A stretch of DNA of 64,000 nucleotides from contig OY759217.1 of NCBI GenBank assembly GCA_963662175.1, positions 8,682,562 through 8,746,561 of the forward strand, read 5' to 3'. Shown one piece after another: positions 42,713 through 53,092 of the stretch. The notes beneath the pieces were generated by a model. It was not told the origin of the DNA. It was given only the letters and a program-made list of their open reading frames with translations, and did not search any database. The DNA comes from Aradus depressus. Lineage: Eukaryota > Arthropoda > Insecta > Hemiptera > Aradidae. Made by a program: the position numbers and the translations under genes. Position 1 is the first letter of the stretch. The number at the start of each line of letters is the position of its first letter.

Positions 42713-43063
42713 GGAAGGGCACCCCTGTTGTAAGGTATTTAACGGCTGATGAACTTTCAAACAAACGATGAGACGTTGTTGTCTAACTTGTAATTATAAG
42801 TTTCCAAGTCGCACACTTGAAGGAGCTGGAAAAGGTTCTGGAATTAACTCGTATTTATTATTATGATCCAGGTGAATATCCTGGACTTATAGTTAGGTAT
42901 GGCGGCCTTAACCATAAAGCCCTGTCTCTAACCAAAGTTACCTTCACTAGGAGGAGTGAAACATAAATCACGACCTTGCAAGTTCGTTCCGTTCTATACA
43001 TATATAATTTCGGATCTTCATTTAATACTAAATATTAATTTTTATAACAGAAAACTTACTTTC
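42713..43063. other. no recognised gene
   Basis: Short unique-looking spacer between the minisatellite and a family X copy. A SINE-like phrase (ggcggccttaaccataaagc) near 42900 is too short to call. Confidence 0.4.
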
Positions 43064-43445
43064 ACTTCCCCAGCTATACGAAGTATAGGGGAAGGTATGT
43101 ATTCGGTCAGAAATTCGATGTGGAGTTTTCAAAGGAATTTCATGTTTTCGACCTCCAGATTCCAAAATTGGAAAAAATCTGCCTGTATGTATGTGATCAC
43201 TATAATTCGCCATAGAATGACTGTATCGACACGAAATTGTATTCAGAACCCTCTACGAATGACATCTATTGTTTTTCAACCAATTCGACCAAACAGAAAG
43301 AGGGGGGATTCGGAGAGAGGCTTAACATAAAAACTATTTATTATGAGGATTCAGAAGCCGCTATGTAAGTCAAATTTTGATTTTTAGCTCAAACAGACGA
43401 TTGGGTTTGGTGGGAAAGCGGTGACTCACCGACAACTTTTTTACT
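43064..43445 (+). repeat. family X reference copy, plus strand
   Basis: The best single copy for describing the family. It starts cttccccagctatacgaagt and atgtattcggtcagaaattc + gatgtggagttttcaaagga. The middle has gactgtatcgacacgaaatt, attgtttttcaaccaattcg, accaaacagaaagagggggg, gaggcttaacataaaaac and gaggattcagaagccgctat. It ends in gggaaagcggtgactcaccg + acaac and a T-run. A shorter version of the twin tatcgacacgaaatt cores is present. Fuller copies (62845-63295) carry cttccccag plus the gtcggtgaatcaccg palindrome at both ends, so the family looks like a foldback or MITE-type DNA element. No protein is encoded. Confidence 0.8.
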
Positions 43446-44265
43446 TTACCTTTGTATTCGTATTCCTTTCCAAACCAATCGACCGTTTGGGCTAAAAATC
43501 AATTGTTCACAAACATAAGGATTTCTGAATTCTCACCAAATGTTGTGCCGATACATTCATTACATCGGCAGTTATTAGGATTTTTGAATCGAGTCAGCTT
43601 TTCTGATGGGGGCCATTTCCGATTCCGCGGAAATTATTTGGTGCCGTGCTTCTGGTGTTTTGAGTTTAAATATAAAATTTCAAGTCGATATATTTAACAT
43701 TTCATAAGCAGTTGTTTGTGTTTTAGAGATGAACCGCCCCGCAATGATCCCCTCCTTCCCTTTTGCCAATTCCGCGGAAAATAATTATTTGTCGTCTTAT
43801 GGGGTTCTGAATACACATACAATTTCGTGTCGATACATTTAAAATATCATAAGCAGTTGTTTGTGTTTTAGAGATGAACCGCCCCGCAATGATCCCCTCC
43901 TTCTCTTTTGCCAATTCCGCGGAAAATAATTATTTGTCGTCTTATGGGGTTCTGAATACACATACAATTTCGTGTCGATACATTTAAAATATCATAAGCA
44001 GTTGTTTGTGTTTTAGAAATGAACCGCCCCTCAATGATCCCCTCCTTCTCTTTTGCCAATTCCGCGGAAAATAATTATTTGTCGTCTTATGGGTTCTGAA
44101 GAGACATAAAATTTCGTGTCGATACATTTAAAATATCATAAGCAGTTGTTTGTGTTTTAGAAATGAACCGCCCCGCAATGATCCCCTCCTTCTCTTTTGC
44201 CAATTCCGCGGGAAATAATTATTTGTCGTCTTATGGGTTCTGAAGACACATAAAATTTTGTGCCG
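43446..44265 (-). repeat. family X with internal 145-bp tandem amplification
   Basis: Minus-strand family X begins at 43446 (ccaaaccaatcgaccgtttg, gccgatacattcattacatc). A 145-bp segment then repeats about four times (starts of ataagcagttgtttgtgttt at ~43707, 43848, 43993, 44138). Each unit holds gatgaaccgccccgcaatga, cccttttgccaattccgcgg and cgtgtcgatacatttaaaa. Copies differ at only a few bases, so expansion is recent. Two 63-codon frames are tandem-repeat duplicates of each other. Confidence 0.85.
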
Positions 44266-44284
44266 AAAGGTTGTCGTATCAGTT

Positions 44285-44765
44285 TAAATATGTACAGGGG
44301 AAGTTATGTAATCGATTTAAAATCTATGTTCATTTTTCACTGAAGGTTCATTTTTTTCAACCCCCTGTGATTCAATAAATACAAAAAAAAGTAAAAGTTC
44401 TGCCTGTTTGTGAACACGATAGAATACGTATATCGACGCGAAATTTTATAAGTGTTTCCCTCTATAAGTAAGGACGACAACTATTGAATTTCAGTCATAT
44501 CGGCCAAAGGGAAAGGAGAATAAAAGCGAGGGAGAGAGACAACACAAAAACTGTAAGAACTGCCTTGGTAATGATCGACACAAAATTTAATTGTATTGAT
44601 TTATAGCCCAAACTATCGATTGCTTTTGGAGAAGAACGATAACTTAATTGAATAATTTGTGCTGGGGAAGTATATTTTCGGTGATTCACTGATGAATTTT
44701 TTTTATTTTGGAATTAGGTTATCGGAAAACCCGAAATTCTGGTGTAAATTCGGTACCAAATACTC
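44285..44765 (+). repeat. family X, plus strand
   Basis: Begins caggggaagttatgtaatcg, contains atatcgacgcgaaattttat, attgaatttcagtcatatcg, gccaaagggaaaggag, gtgctggggaagtatatttt, and ends in the palindromic cggtgattcactgatgaatt, followed by another terminus-like piece ggttatcggaaaacccgaaa. Confidence 0.7.
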
Positions 44766-45335
44766 TAGAGGTATGAATAGTTGTGAACTTTGTTAAGTAA
44801 CGTATTAACAATGAAGGTAGAATATAGGAGGATAACTGACGGGGTTAGACTGAAGGGGAATTTGAAATAGTTGGAAAATATAGGAGGGGAAGAGAGCTAA
44901 GATGACTTTCAGAGAATTTCATAAACCTATAAATTCCCAGTAAGGGGGGGGGGGGGGCACTTTTAGAATTCCTGTCACAACTCATTCCCTGTCTGACCCC
45001 GTTAAACCGTTGTTATAGGCTCCATAACTGGGGCTAGGAGTGAATCTTGTGCGTCCTCCTTGGTCGAACAGACATAAACCTCTCCTTGGGGGTGGCGGTT
45101 GTAAAACTTCACAGAGACCATCACCTCTCTTCCTACTGGAAGGAGTGGCCAGTAGGGCTCTTCTAGCCAGTCGAATCGCTATACTGCCATTCCATTGCAA
45201 CCGACTGCACATTCACGTAAATCACCAACAGTGTACTTACAGAACCAATTAACCATTGAAGTGTTCACTCTCTCATTCTACCATTTTATTTAAAAATCTA
45301 TAGTTGACTTACATATGGGCTTCTCAGTCCTGATA
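44766..45335. other. no recognised gene
   Basis: A 15-base G-run lies at 44945-44957. The segment 44980-45250 has higher GC and opposing frames of 70 and 76 codons; neither is recognisable. It could be an old repeat or exon-like fragment, but nothing decides. Confidence 0.4.
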
Positions 45336-46388
45336 TAGTAAAACCCCTCTGCAACGGACAGTCACGAGATCAAGAAAATTGTGCGTCGCACAAGGGTGTC
45401 CGTTGAAAAGGGTTGAAAAGAAAAAAAAAAAAAAAAAAAAAAAACTTATTATATGTATGTAGGTACATATACAAAACCTTTAATTTGCTTTTATGTTTAA
45501 TACTACATATATAATTAGATATAGAGGGCGCCGGTAGCTCAGTGGTATGCGTGCTTGACTTCTGAGCTCAAGAACGTGGGTTCGTAACCCGACCGAGGCC
45601 CTTAGTTTATTTTATCTGGGAGGTAAAATAAACTTAAGCACGCCGTCCTTCGGATGGGACGTTAAGCGATGGTCCCGAGCCTGTACGATGTCAGGTACTC
45701 GTTAAAGATCCCTACCCTAGGTGAATAAAAAATTTAGGGTAGGCCAAATTTAGGACTCCCATAGTAGAGTCGGGCTCATGTCCACCAGAGTGACGAAAGA
45801 TCGCTCTGGTAGTAGGCGATATGACCTCGTAGTTAAAGCCCGGGCATGAGTCATAAAACCTAACCTAACCTATAATTAGATAAAACACACATAATATGTA
45901 GTTATTATGGATTTTAAGTTAATAAACCAAACAGTAGGTATGTATGATGCTTAACATTTTCGCAGAGATATTGTGAAACAATAAAAAATATAAAGAATGT
46001 GTTTTTGTTCTAAATATTGTATATTTCACAAGATACATGAAATATATGGGAGTACTTTCGGTATTGCTACCATCTTCAGCCACGACTTAACTAATACTGT
46101 ATATTGTTGATATAAATCGTTTTTTCTTTATATTTTTTAGTAGGTATGTATGCCTTTTTCACAAACAGCGAAATCTACTAATAATAAAAAGCATTCAACA
46201 TTACATTTTTCTAATAATTTATTTTGTAAGTGTCTTCTTAGGAGAGGTAAATTTATCTCTTGATGTCGAAAAATTGGTTGTCCGCGTCCGTTAGAGGGGG
46301 TTAAAAATACATTGTGTTCCTACACTTCGGGCCGGGACGCAGCAACATTGTCCATAAGGAGAGGTGTCCTTAAAGAAGGGTTTTACTG
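45336..46388. mobile_element. pogo/Tigger-type element carrying a SINE
   Basis: Left end TA|tagtaaaacccctctgcaac + ggaca; right end ggtgtccttaaagaagggtt + ttactg|TA. These are inverted versions of one another and flanked by TA. Subterminal tgtccgttgaaaagggtt (45408) and ttgtccgcgtccgttagagg (46278) repeat the theme. The interior has no transposase frame and holds the SINE at 45528 plus the dispersed phrase shared with 15590-15780. Confidence 0.7.
45525..45875 (+). mobile_element. SINE type 1, full-length
   Basis: ~350 bp. The head is gcgccggtagctcagtggta (A-box TAGCTCAGTGG) ... gtgggttcgtaacccgaccg (B-box region), consistent with RNA polymerase III promotion. The body includes gccgtccttcggatgggacg, gatgtcaggtactcgttaaa, taggactcccatagtagagt, cagagtgacgaaagatcgct, gtaggcgatatgacctcgta, aaagcccgggcatgagtcat. 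The tail is aaaacctaacctaacctata. No poly-A; the tail repeats AACCT, the complement of TTAGG. Confidence 0.88.
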
Positions 46389-46498
46389 TACTACAAAAAA
46401 TTCCGAAATTCGGTCGTGAAAAAGACACTTCCGGAAAAGTATAAAAAATTATTACCTTAATTTTAATTAAATTAAAAAATATTTCTACTATATTTATT

Positions 46499-46711
46499 AT
46501 TATTATTATTTTTCTACTCATATTTTCAAGTATCTATTTCATTTTATTTTTTAATAGTATTGTTAATTCTAATCCATGTGTGTCAGACTCTAAGCGGTAA
46601 TATCTGTATCTAATTTATAAGATATCTTAATATATACATTCTTATTTCGATCCTATTATCATGTTATGGTATAACGGAAATAAATATTACTATTATTATT
46701 ATTATTATTAC
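46499..46711 (+). mobile_element. LINE 3' end with (ATT)n tail
   Basis: Matches 33108-33319: tactcatattttcaagtat, ttttttaatagtattgttaa, gtgtgtcagactctaa, tctaatttataagatatctt, taacggaaataaatatta, then attattattattatta. Only the last ~210 bp of the element is here, so it is a strongly 5'-truncated copy. Confidence 0.7.
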
Positions 46712-46714
46712 TAA

Positions 46715-46920
46715 TTGTATACCTTTGTGTCGATACATTCATTATTAACACAAAAATGTGATAACTATCGATGTAATCAATGTATTGAAACGAAATTCAA
46801 TCCATTTGAAAGTCAAATATTTATTTTTAATTCAAACTGTCGAATGATTTTGAAAGGAGAAGGCTTAATTGCTTAATTAATTGTGGGGATTTTCATTGCA
46901 AGTTATTCATCGGAACTTTT
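46715..46920 (+). repeat. family X fragment, plus strand
   Basis: Contains cgatgtaatcaatgtattga + aacgaaattcaat, gaaagtcaaatatttatttt, caaactgtcgaatgattttg, ggcttaattgcttaatta and a worn terminus ttgcaagttattcatcggaa. Confidence 0.6.
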
Positions 46921-46984
46921 ATATTTTGGTCTGGCCGTGTCATTAAGGTTCTTCTATTTGGAAATAGTAAGTGAAGAGTTACTC

Positions 46985-47213
46985 GGATTGTGTTTGAAAA
47001 CAAACCTGAGCACGACGTCCTTCGGATGGGATGTTAAGCGGTGATCCGGTGTTTTTCGAAGTCAGGTACTCTAAGGACCTTCTAGCCCAGGTAACTAAAC
47101 CTAGGGAGGCAAAATTTAGGACTCCCAGTGTAGAGTCAGACTCATGTCTACCACAAGGACGAAGGAGTGCTCTGGTAGTAGTCATTATGACCTCGTTGTT
47201 GGCATGAGTCAAG
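46985..47213 (+). mobile_element. SINE type 1, head-less copy
   Basis: From cctgagcacgacgtccttcg through gatgttaagcggtgatccgg, gaagtcaggtactctaagga, gcaaaatttaggactcccag and gtctaccacaaggacgaagg to ttatgacctcgttgttggca + tgagtc. Diverged at many sites; no tRNA-like head. Confidence 0.75.
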
Positions 47214-47284
47214 AACTAGTATTATATAACTAATCTTTTGAAAACATTCAGACATGTTTTATTGTTTTTTTGAATTGAGGTGTT

Positions 47285-47905
47285 TTTGCTTGTATTTGTG
47301 ACACATTTCCGGACTTCAACACTGGAGATCACATCGCCAACTACCAGAGGGCTCTTTCGTCTCTCTGGTGGACATGAGCCCGTCTGTGGGATTATCGCTT
47401 AGCGGTTCAACCAAAAAATGGAAAATGGAGAGGCAATATAATTAGTGCGTTGGAGATGGTAACGGGAAGGGACGACTCGTCCAAGAGCAGTCTCTGGGGC
47501 TTCTAGGAAGATGGGAGATGGTCGCGGAGTAGGAGCGGCCCTCAGCGATTTGTTCAGGGCGCAGGGAATGCGCCTCAGTTCCATACCAGTCCCCGTAGTT
47601 ACCCTCCCTGAAGTGGAGCGCTGGACCAGCGTACTCACGTACCTGTACGACACAATGCATCTCAAAGTTGCTACACGTATGAACCATGTACCACGGTACA
47701 CTAAATCATAGTGTTAACTGAGGGGTATCACTCTTGATAATCCTACAAATAACTAGAAACATGTCTTAATGTGTTTTTCACTAATTTTAGTTTTCCCACC
47801 CTGCCATATAAAAGAACCTAAGGACCTCGGTCGGTTTTCGAACCCGCAATCTTGAGCTCAGTAGGGAAGCAGAATTCCTCTGAGATACCCGCGCCCTCAA
47901 GTCAA
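47285..47905 (-). mobile_element. SINE type 1 (minus) split by a ~400-bp GC-rich insert
   Basis: The tail half lies at 47300-47405 (catcgccaactaccagaggg, ctctctggtggacatgagcc, tatcgcttagcggttcaacc). The head half lies at 47813-47903 (ctaaggacctcggtcggttt, cgaacccgcaatcttgagct, agtag...ctctgagatacccgcgccct). Between them is an unrelated, GC-richer ~400 bp. Overlapping frames of 66, 81 and 100 codons in the insert are unrecognised and on opposing strands. Confidence 0.6.
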
Positions 47906-48808
47906 ATACACCAACGAATGATTATTCAACAATATCAATCAATATAGATTTTACACTTGAAGTCTAAAAAAAACGAGATTTTTGATGCTTCCACTTTTTT
48001 TAAACTTGTTAAAAAGTGTGTTAAGTGTTTCTCGGATCGATCGGGAGGATACTAAAGAGAACTTTCCTCTGGGGAGGGGGATGATGCCCTGGAATTAGCA
48101 TGAAAAATGTTGGAAAATCTAGAGCGGCCCCCCCGAATATTAAAGAGCTCTAGCACCCCTCCCATGTGGCTCCAAGCTACAGCTCCCGTGTATTCTCTGC
48201 TCAGATAAAATATTCTTTTATTTGAGTTGACGTTTGACTCAAGAAAATTACTTTTAACGTCCAGGGTTCGTTTTGACAACTTTTAATTACTTCTGTTAAA
48301 ATGACGGGAGGAATTCTTGATGGAATTTTTGAGTGAAAAAGATTCGTGTTTAAAATTCCATCAGAGAGAGGCTATTATTCGGGCTTCTTCTTTTTTGCTG
48401 CATTCATTACATTTTAAACCTAAAAGCATATTATCAAAATGAGGTCTTAATGTTTACGAATAAAAATTCTTCTCATCTCCAAACTTTAACTTTCTAATAT
48501 GAAGAAAGAAAATTCATCAGCCAATTGACAATGCACTTCACCGCTTCGAATTACATTGGTAGTCATTGAGAATGCAATATCGGTTTTGGTCCAAATAGTG
48601 TCAAACCCTTAGTTAGTGCTAGACTAAGAAATTATATTAATAATTATTAAAATTATCTGTGCGAATTTCTTTAAATTTTTTAGTAGTTTATTCATTTATT
48701 ATGCAGTTTTATATTTTATTTATTCATTTCACCTTCTCGAATTTCTATGCTTTATCATAGTGTTTCAGTGTTAACTGACGCTTATCACTCTTAATAATCC
48801 TACTATAG
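47906..48808. other. no recognised gene
   Basis: Low-complexity and A/T-rich patches. The phrase gtgttaactga..(g/t)tatcactctt + (g/a)ataatcctac near 48768 also occurs at 47712, so a small dispersed repeat is present on both sides. Confidence 0.4.
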
Positions 48809-49011
48809 TAGTCAACGGATCTTTTCGGTTATGTGTCAGGGATTCTAAAAAAATTTCCATTGGAGAATCTGGACTGTTTCAGGAAAAGGACTGGCGGGAG
48901 GGTCAACATTTTATTTCTTCGGATACATCAAGTGGATTTACAAAGAGTATGTGGTTTCGGTAGAAAATTTTTCAAAATCCCTGACACTTAACCTAAAAGA
49001 TCCTAGTCAAC
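48809..49011. mobile_element. ~200-bp MITE with long inverted repeats
   Basis: Left gtcaacggatcttttcggtt + atgtgtcagggattctaaaa is mirrored on the right by aaaatccctgacacttaacc + taaaagatcctagtcaa: about 45-bp terminal inverted repeats with few mismatches around a ~110-bp centre. No coding capacity. Superfamily unclear. Confidence 0.75.
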
Positions 49012-49319
49012 TCTCGATAAATCGAACTTCTAGGGACTGAGCAAAATTGTTCGACTTACCTACAATTCAAGTTACCAAAGTTCGACTTATCGAGGTTGAT
49101 GTTCGACTTGTAAAAAAAAAAAAGTATTAAGAATATGCATAAATGTACATTTAAAAAAGCTGGTGACAGCAGCCAGTGACGACGGTGTCCACCGAAAGGT
49201 ATGACAACAGTGCCTTAATACAAACAAATGTAAATCATTTTTCAGTGCCTTTGAAATAGTCCTCATTGTTTTTTTTTAATATATTTTTTTTCTTTAGTTA
49301 GAAACATCTTGGACACTTT

Positions 49320-49945
49320 ATTTAGGTTGGTAAAAAGCTGTTGGTTGACGTTACAAGTTTCTGCTTACAGTAATATTGTTTTTTGGAGTTTCCCGAAACC
49401 ACTTAATTATACAACTTTCAACATGTGTGTACTGCGCCTTTTTCTGGTGGTACCAAAAACCAGACTTACTGTGTTCCACAGACGTGAAGATCGTTACCTA
49501 CTTTATTTTTCATAATTGAGGGGGTTAGAAGCAAAGGGATGTAAGTGACAATTCGGCTGAAATTGAGATATGTGTGTTAACATCTTCCTTGACACCTACC
49601 CTGACTACTGGCTAATGATCAGAACGATTGTTAGTATCAATAATGCTGTTACTAGTGGAAAATACCTGGGTAATGCCTGAATTCACTATGTTACTATAAC
49701 TTCGAAGGTAATTATCTCGAAATGACATTTTCGTCACTTACAACCCTTTGCTTCTAACCCCCAATTGTAGAAATTGTGTTGGGGAAAGTCCCAAATTCTC
49801 TGCCAATAACCGCCTTACTTTTTTCTCCTTTCTCCTAATCAACTTTTCACTCACTGAAAGAATTTTTAGTTTTCGCAAAGAAATTTTAACAAAAAAAAAA
49901 AATTTTAACTTCAAAAACCTGCGATAAAGCAAAGGATCGAATGCG
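49320..49945 (-). pseudogene. Tigger-type transposase N-terminus, interrupted
   Basis: Right of the MITE the minus strand reads LRKLKILSVSEKL...RRKEKKVRRLLAENLG + LSPTQFLQ, the first (psq/CENP-B N-terminal) helix-turn-helix of pogo-type transposases. Left of the MITE it continues HVESCIIKWFRETPKNNITV + S, the second (Tc5/CENP-B) DNA-binding domain with its WF core. Stops and frameshifts follow and the DDE catalytic domain is not readable. The function would have been binding to the transposon ends; it is dead now. Confidence 0.7.
49518..49765. mobile_element. ~245-bp MITE inside the Tigger remnant
   Basis: Inverted terminal repeats gggggttagaagcaaaggg(a) + tgtaagtgac at 49520 and gtcacttacaaccctttgct + tctaaccccc at the right end, flanked by aatt on both sides. 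It separates the two DNA-binding halves of the transposase remnant, which become collinear if it is removed. Confidence 0.8.
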
Positions 49946-50230
49946 GCGCAACGACTGAATAACAAGGGTACAATAGGTAATGAAGTGAAAATAAATTAAA
50001 CATTCAAAATGTAGCATCTGATTAATTTAATTTAATCTAATTTAGATTGTTGTTTTCATAATTTCATGTGGATAAAAAACAATAGATGAATAAACGGATT
50101 TTCTTGAATACAAGTAAGTGCATTCTGTTTTACGTAACTTGGTCGAGATTAGTTAAGCGAAGGCCCGCTACAAAAATATTTAAAAAAAACAATCATTCAA
50201 CGTAGTTCGACTTATAGAGGTGATGACGCG

Positions 50231-51165
50231 CTATGAAAATTATTCACTTCTCTTCACATATATGTCAAAATGCAAAGAGAGGAGAAATCACACAGAGGAT
50301 AGTCTCCCTAGGCACTCATTTCTGATTAATCACTGTCACTGCCTCATCTGAGAAGGTCTCCAGGCCATTGAAGGGAGAGAGAGGCCTCACTAGAGGATTA
50401 ATATAGGCCCTAAAGGAGCAAAATAGGAGAATTGTTTTTGCCTGAATAATAAAATAAATAAATAATTTATCTAATATGGAGCCCCAAAGTTTCAAGACCA
50501 TAAGTTCACGTAGGCTTCAGTATTGCCTTGTACATTAGTCGTTTTATTCTCGAAGTTAGTTTTGATATTTAGTCTAGTAAACTTTAGTACATTTCTTGTT
50601 TTTTTTTCAGTCCGGTGTTAGGATTGCACATAATTCGTTTTTTCAAGTATGATGGCTTGTGATGTACAAAAAGTACACACATTATAAATATTAAAATACT
50701 GTTAAAAAAAATAATTTTTTTAAAAAGAAATGCGTCAAAATGTTGATTTTTCTGTAAAAACAGCAGTAGTGTATCATTGTTCCTTGAGGCATGAGGTGTA
50801 TCCCACTCCTATTCTCCTCTTTGTCTATGGGTCTCTGTCTTTATCGTCATGCACCTCCTTGTCTAGTTAATATATGATAATTGCTCGTACTACAGAAACT
50901 AAACTTTTTTGGATTTGATCTGATTTTGATGAGTAGCATATCATTGGAAAGGTCTTTTTATGCCGAATTCCGGGAAGTGTGATTTGAATAAAAAAGATGA
51001 ATTGGTGAGATGTAAATGAAGGATAAAGATTTTCTTTCTTTACTTGGTATGGAGGTAATAAAATGTCGAGTATAATCCAAGATGATACTCGACAAATAAT
51101 TGTAAACAATACATAACAGTAATGAAAGTGAAGTGAAATGTTGTAAATTTATAATGTAGGTTAGA
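50231..51165. other. no recognised gene; DR2 copy 2
   Basis: 50319-50432 (gattaatcactgtcactgcc, gaaggtctccaggccattga, cactagaggattaatatag) is the second DR2 copy (first at 34215). The 80-codon frame at 50867-51109 has no known motif. Confidence 0.45.
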
Positions 51166-51497
51166 GGGCGCCGGTAGCTCAGTGGTATGCGTGCTTGACT
51201 TCTGAGCTCAAGGTCGTGGGTTCGTAGCCCGACCGAGGCCCTTAGTTTATTTTATCTGGGAGGTAAAATAAAATTAAGCACGCCGTCCTTCGGATGGGAA
51301 CGTTAAGCGATGGCCCCGAGCCTGTACGATGTCAGGTACCCTAGATGAATAAAAAATTTAGGGTAGACAAAATTGAGGACTCCCACAGTAGAGTCGGGCT
51401 CACGTCCACCAGAGTGACGAAAGAGCGCTCTGGTAGTAGGCGATATGACCTCGTAGTTAAAGCCCGGGCATGAGTCATAAAACCTAACCCAACCTAA
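51166..51497 (+). mobile_element. SINE type 1, full-length, second good copy
   Basis: Nearly identical head and body to 45525-45875, with a deletion of the tcgttaaagatccctac segment (gatgtcaggtaccctagatg). The tail is aaaacctaacccaacctaaa. Together these two copies define the family consensus. Similarity between them is high, which suggests recent activity. Confidence 0.88.
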
Positions 51498-51932
51498 ACA
51501 TTTTTGCAAATTTAGAAAAATTTGCTGGCATCTCAGAATTATATTGTAGAAGAAATCCGAATGAAGTAATTACAAATTGAAATTTTTATTTATACGTGCA
51601 CTTTATACACAATTACAAGTCATATATTCATTATATTTTTTTTATTAGGATCCTTTTTCAGAAACTACTATAGAAATCAAAATAGTAAAAAAGCCAAAAT
51701 TTCTGCAGAAAATGTGATAATATTTTTTATATATTTTTATTATTTATTTTTTATAAAATAAATATTTATTTATATTTTATTTATAAAAATATATATATAT
51801 TTTTTTTTTTTTATTTATTATCACAGGCTAGATAGACGAACATTTTTTTTTTGAAGGAATGGGATTGCTGTTAAGAAAGACGGGAGGACAAGATGTTATT
51901 TACATTGTGTTTCTAAAACTTCTCTGGGATGT
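51498..51932. other. AT-rich stretch, no gene recognised
   Basis: Mostly A/T-rich DNA with TA runs at 51780-51815. No coding signal. Confidence 0.45.
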
Positions 51933-52122
51933 TGAAATGTTGATTTTTACTGAGTCATTTTTTCAAGACGTGTCTTCTTTTTTTGACAATATTTGGGGAC
52001 ACTTCCACGTCCCTTCTTCTGGTCACTATGAACTTTATAGTGATCAGAAGAAGGGACATGGAAGTGTCCCGAAATATTGTCAAAAAAGAAGACACCACTA
52101 GAAAAAATGCCGGAAAAAATCA
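51933..52122. repeat. long hairpin (57-bp core arms)
   Basis: 51972-52028 (gtcttctttttttgacaata ... cttcttctggtcactat) and 52037-52093 (atagtgatcagaagaaggga ... tattgtcaaaaaagaagac) are reverse complements, with about four mismatches or single-base gaps, separated by only gaactt-type bases. A weaker outer arm continues (gttgatttttac/ttttttccggcat region). It would give a long hairpin RNA from either strand. Could be a foldback element core. Confidence 0.85.
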
Positions 52123-52184
52123 ACGTTATTTACATTGTAATAATAAGGGAACAAATGTAAATAAATTGGATATTAACACCCCAG

Positions 52185-52245
52185 CTGCACGAAGTATTAG
52201 AGAAGTTGTTTAATATGTCAGATGATCGATGTCGAGTTATCATCA
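52185..52245 (+). repeat. family X 5' terminus fragment
   Basis: ccccagctgcacgaagtatt + agagaagttgtttaatatgt followed by gatcgatgtcgag: a worn copy of the terminus cttccccagctatacgaag. Confidence 0.5.
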
Positions 52246-52965
52246 TACATCATCACTCTACTTAGAGGGAGGATTCAAAGTGGACATATATGTCGATGAA
52301 TAGTTTGAAGCCGATATTTTACTGCAGTGAGACATACTAGGTAGATCTGGCGTGTTTGGGTCATCGAACTTCTAGCCATTGTGTCCCCCGCCCAGTCTTA
52401 TAAAGAAAGAAAACTGCACAAAGTAATAAAAAAATGTTATTATTTTATATCTTGTCGGCTGACTTCAATGTAAACTTGAATGACAGTCATTTGAAAGAGT
52501 CGATAAAGTTTAACGGAACTTATAATAGTGAAAAGTTTGGTAAAGGGGGGGGGGTCACTTTAAGAGTTGAGAATGTGCTAAGTTGGGTCCGTTTTATGAG
52601 AAAACTTGAATGCTTTCAGATAAAGCCCGTGCGCACAAGTGGCCACCTAACTTTGACTGTCTGTCCTGCAGGTAGAATTAGGAACAGTTAGCGTCATGAA
52701 TCTGAAGGTGTGTCCTTCAACTCCGTGACCGTGTCTATCTCTAAAGCATCTGCCCCCTTTATTAGCTTCTTATGGAGATGGATGTTAAGCCCAACTCTAT
52801 AAAATGCCAGTAGCAGCTTCTCCTTTCTAACATATTAGCATTCTTCAATTATCATTCATACGACACCAATATCTTCCATATAAGACATAAGAAAAGTAAG
52901 GCAACCTGACATAGATAACCACCTAGAAGGTTACATCTATTAATTTGTTTATTGTATCCATATGA
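52246..52965. other. no recognised gene
   Basis: An 85-codon plus-strand frame (52434-52691) crosses a short G-run and has no known motif. No repeat relation to the rest of the window was noticed. Confidence 0.4.
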
Positions 52966-53048
52966 TACAGCTAGTATTGTACCGGACAACATCGGCAACC
53001 TCAGCTAGTATTGTATCGGACAACAGCGGGCACCTCAGCTAGTATTCT
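52966..53048. repeat. 34-bp tandem repeat, about 2.3 copies
   Basis: cagctagtattgtaccggac + aacatcggcaacct is repeated with three substitutions and followed by a partial third unit. The unit length and tag-tat spacing recall the 33-bp repeat of the Helitron-like elements, but the sequence is different. Confidence 0.7.
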
Positions 53049-53092
53049 GTATAATGCAACAGTTTTTCTATTAGTTTTCTAAAAAATATTTT

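Larger units (their letters stand above)
49008..50230 (-). mobile_element. pogo/Tigger transposon remnant
   Basis: Left terminus tagtcaactctcgataaatc + gaac with subterminal repeats gttcgacttatcgaggttga (49080) and, at the other side, tagttcgacttatagaggtg (50202). Minus-strand transposase text between them supports the class. A MITE (49518-49765) lies inside. The exact right boundary is uncertain. Confidence 0.7.

Noticed and set aside
45528..45603. Functional tRNA gene
   Set aside because: Has A- and B-box motifs, but the acceptor and anticodon arms do not fold convincingly and the same head is attached to a conserved 270-bp body at several loci, so it is a SINE head.
47399..47711. Overlapping frames of 66, 81 and 100 codons in a GC-rich patch
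   Set aside because: On opposite strands, unrecognised, located between two halves of a SINE; the GC bias explains the lack of stops.
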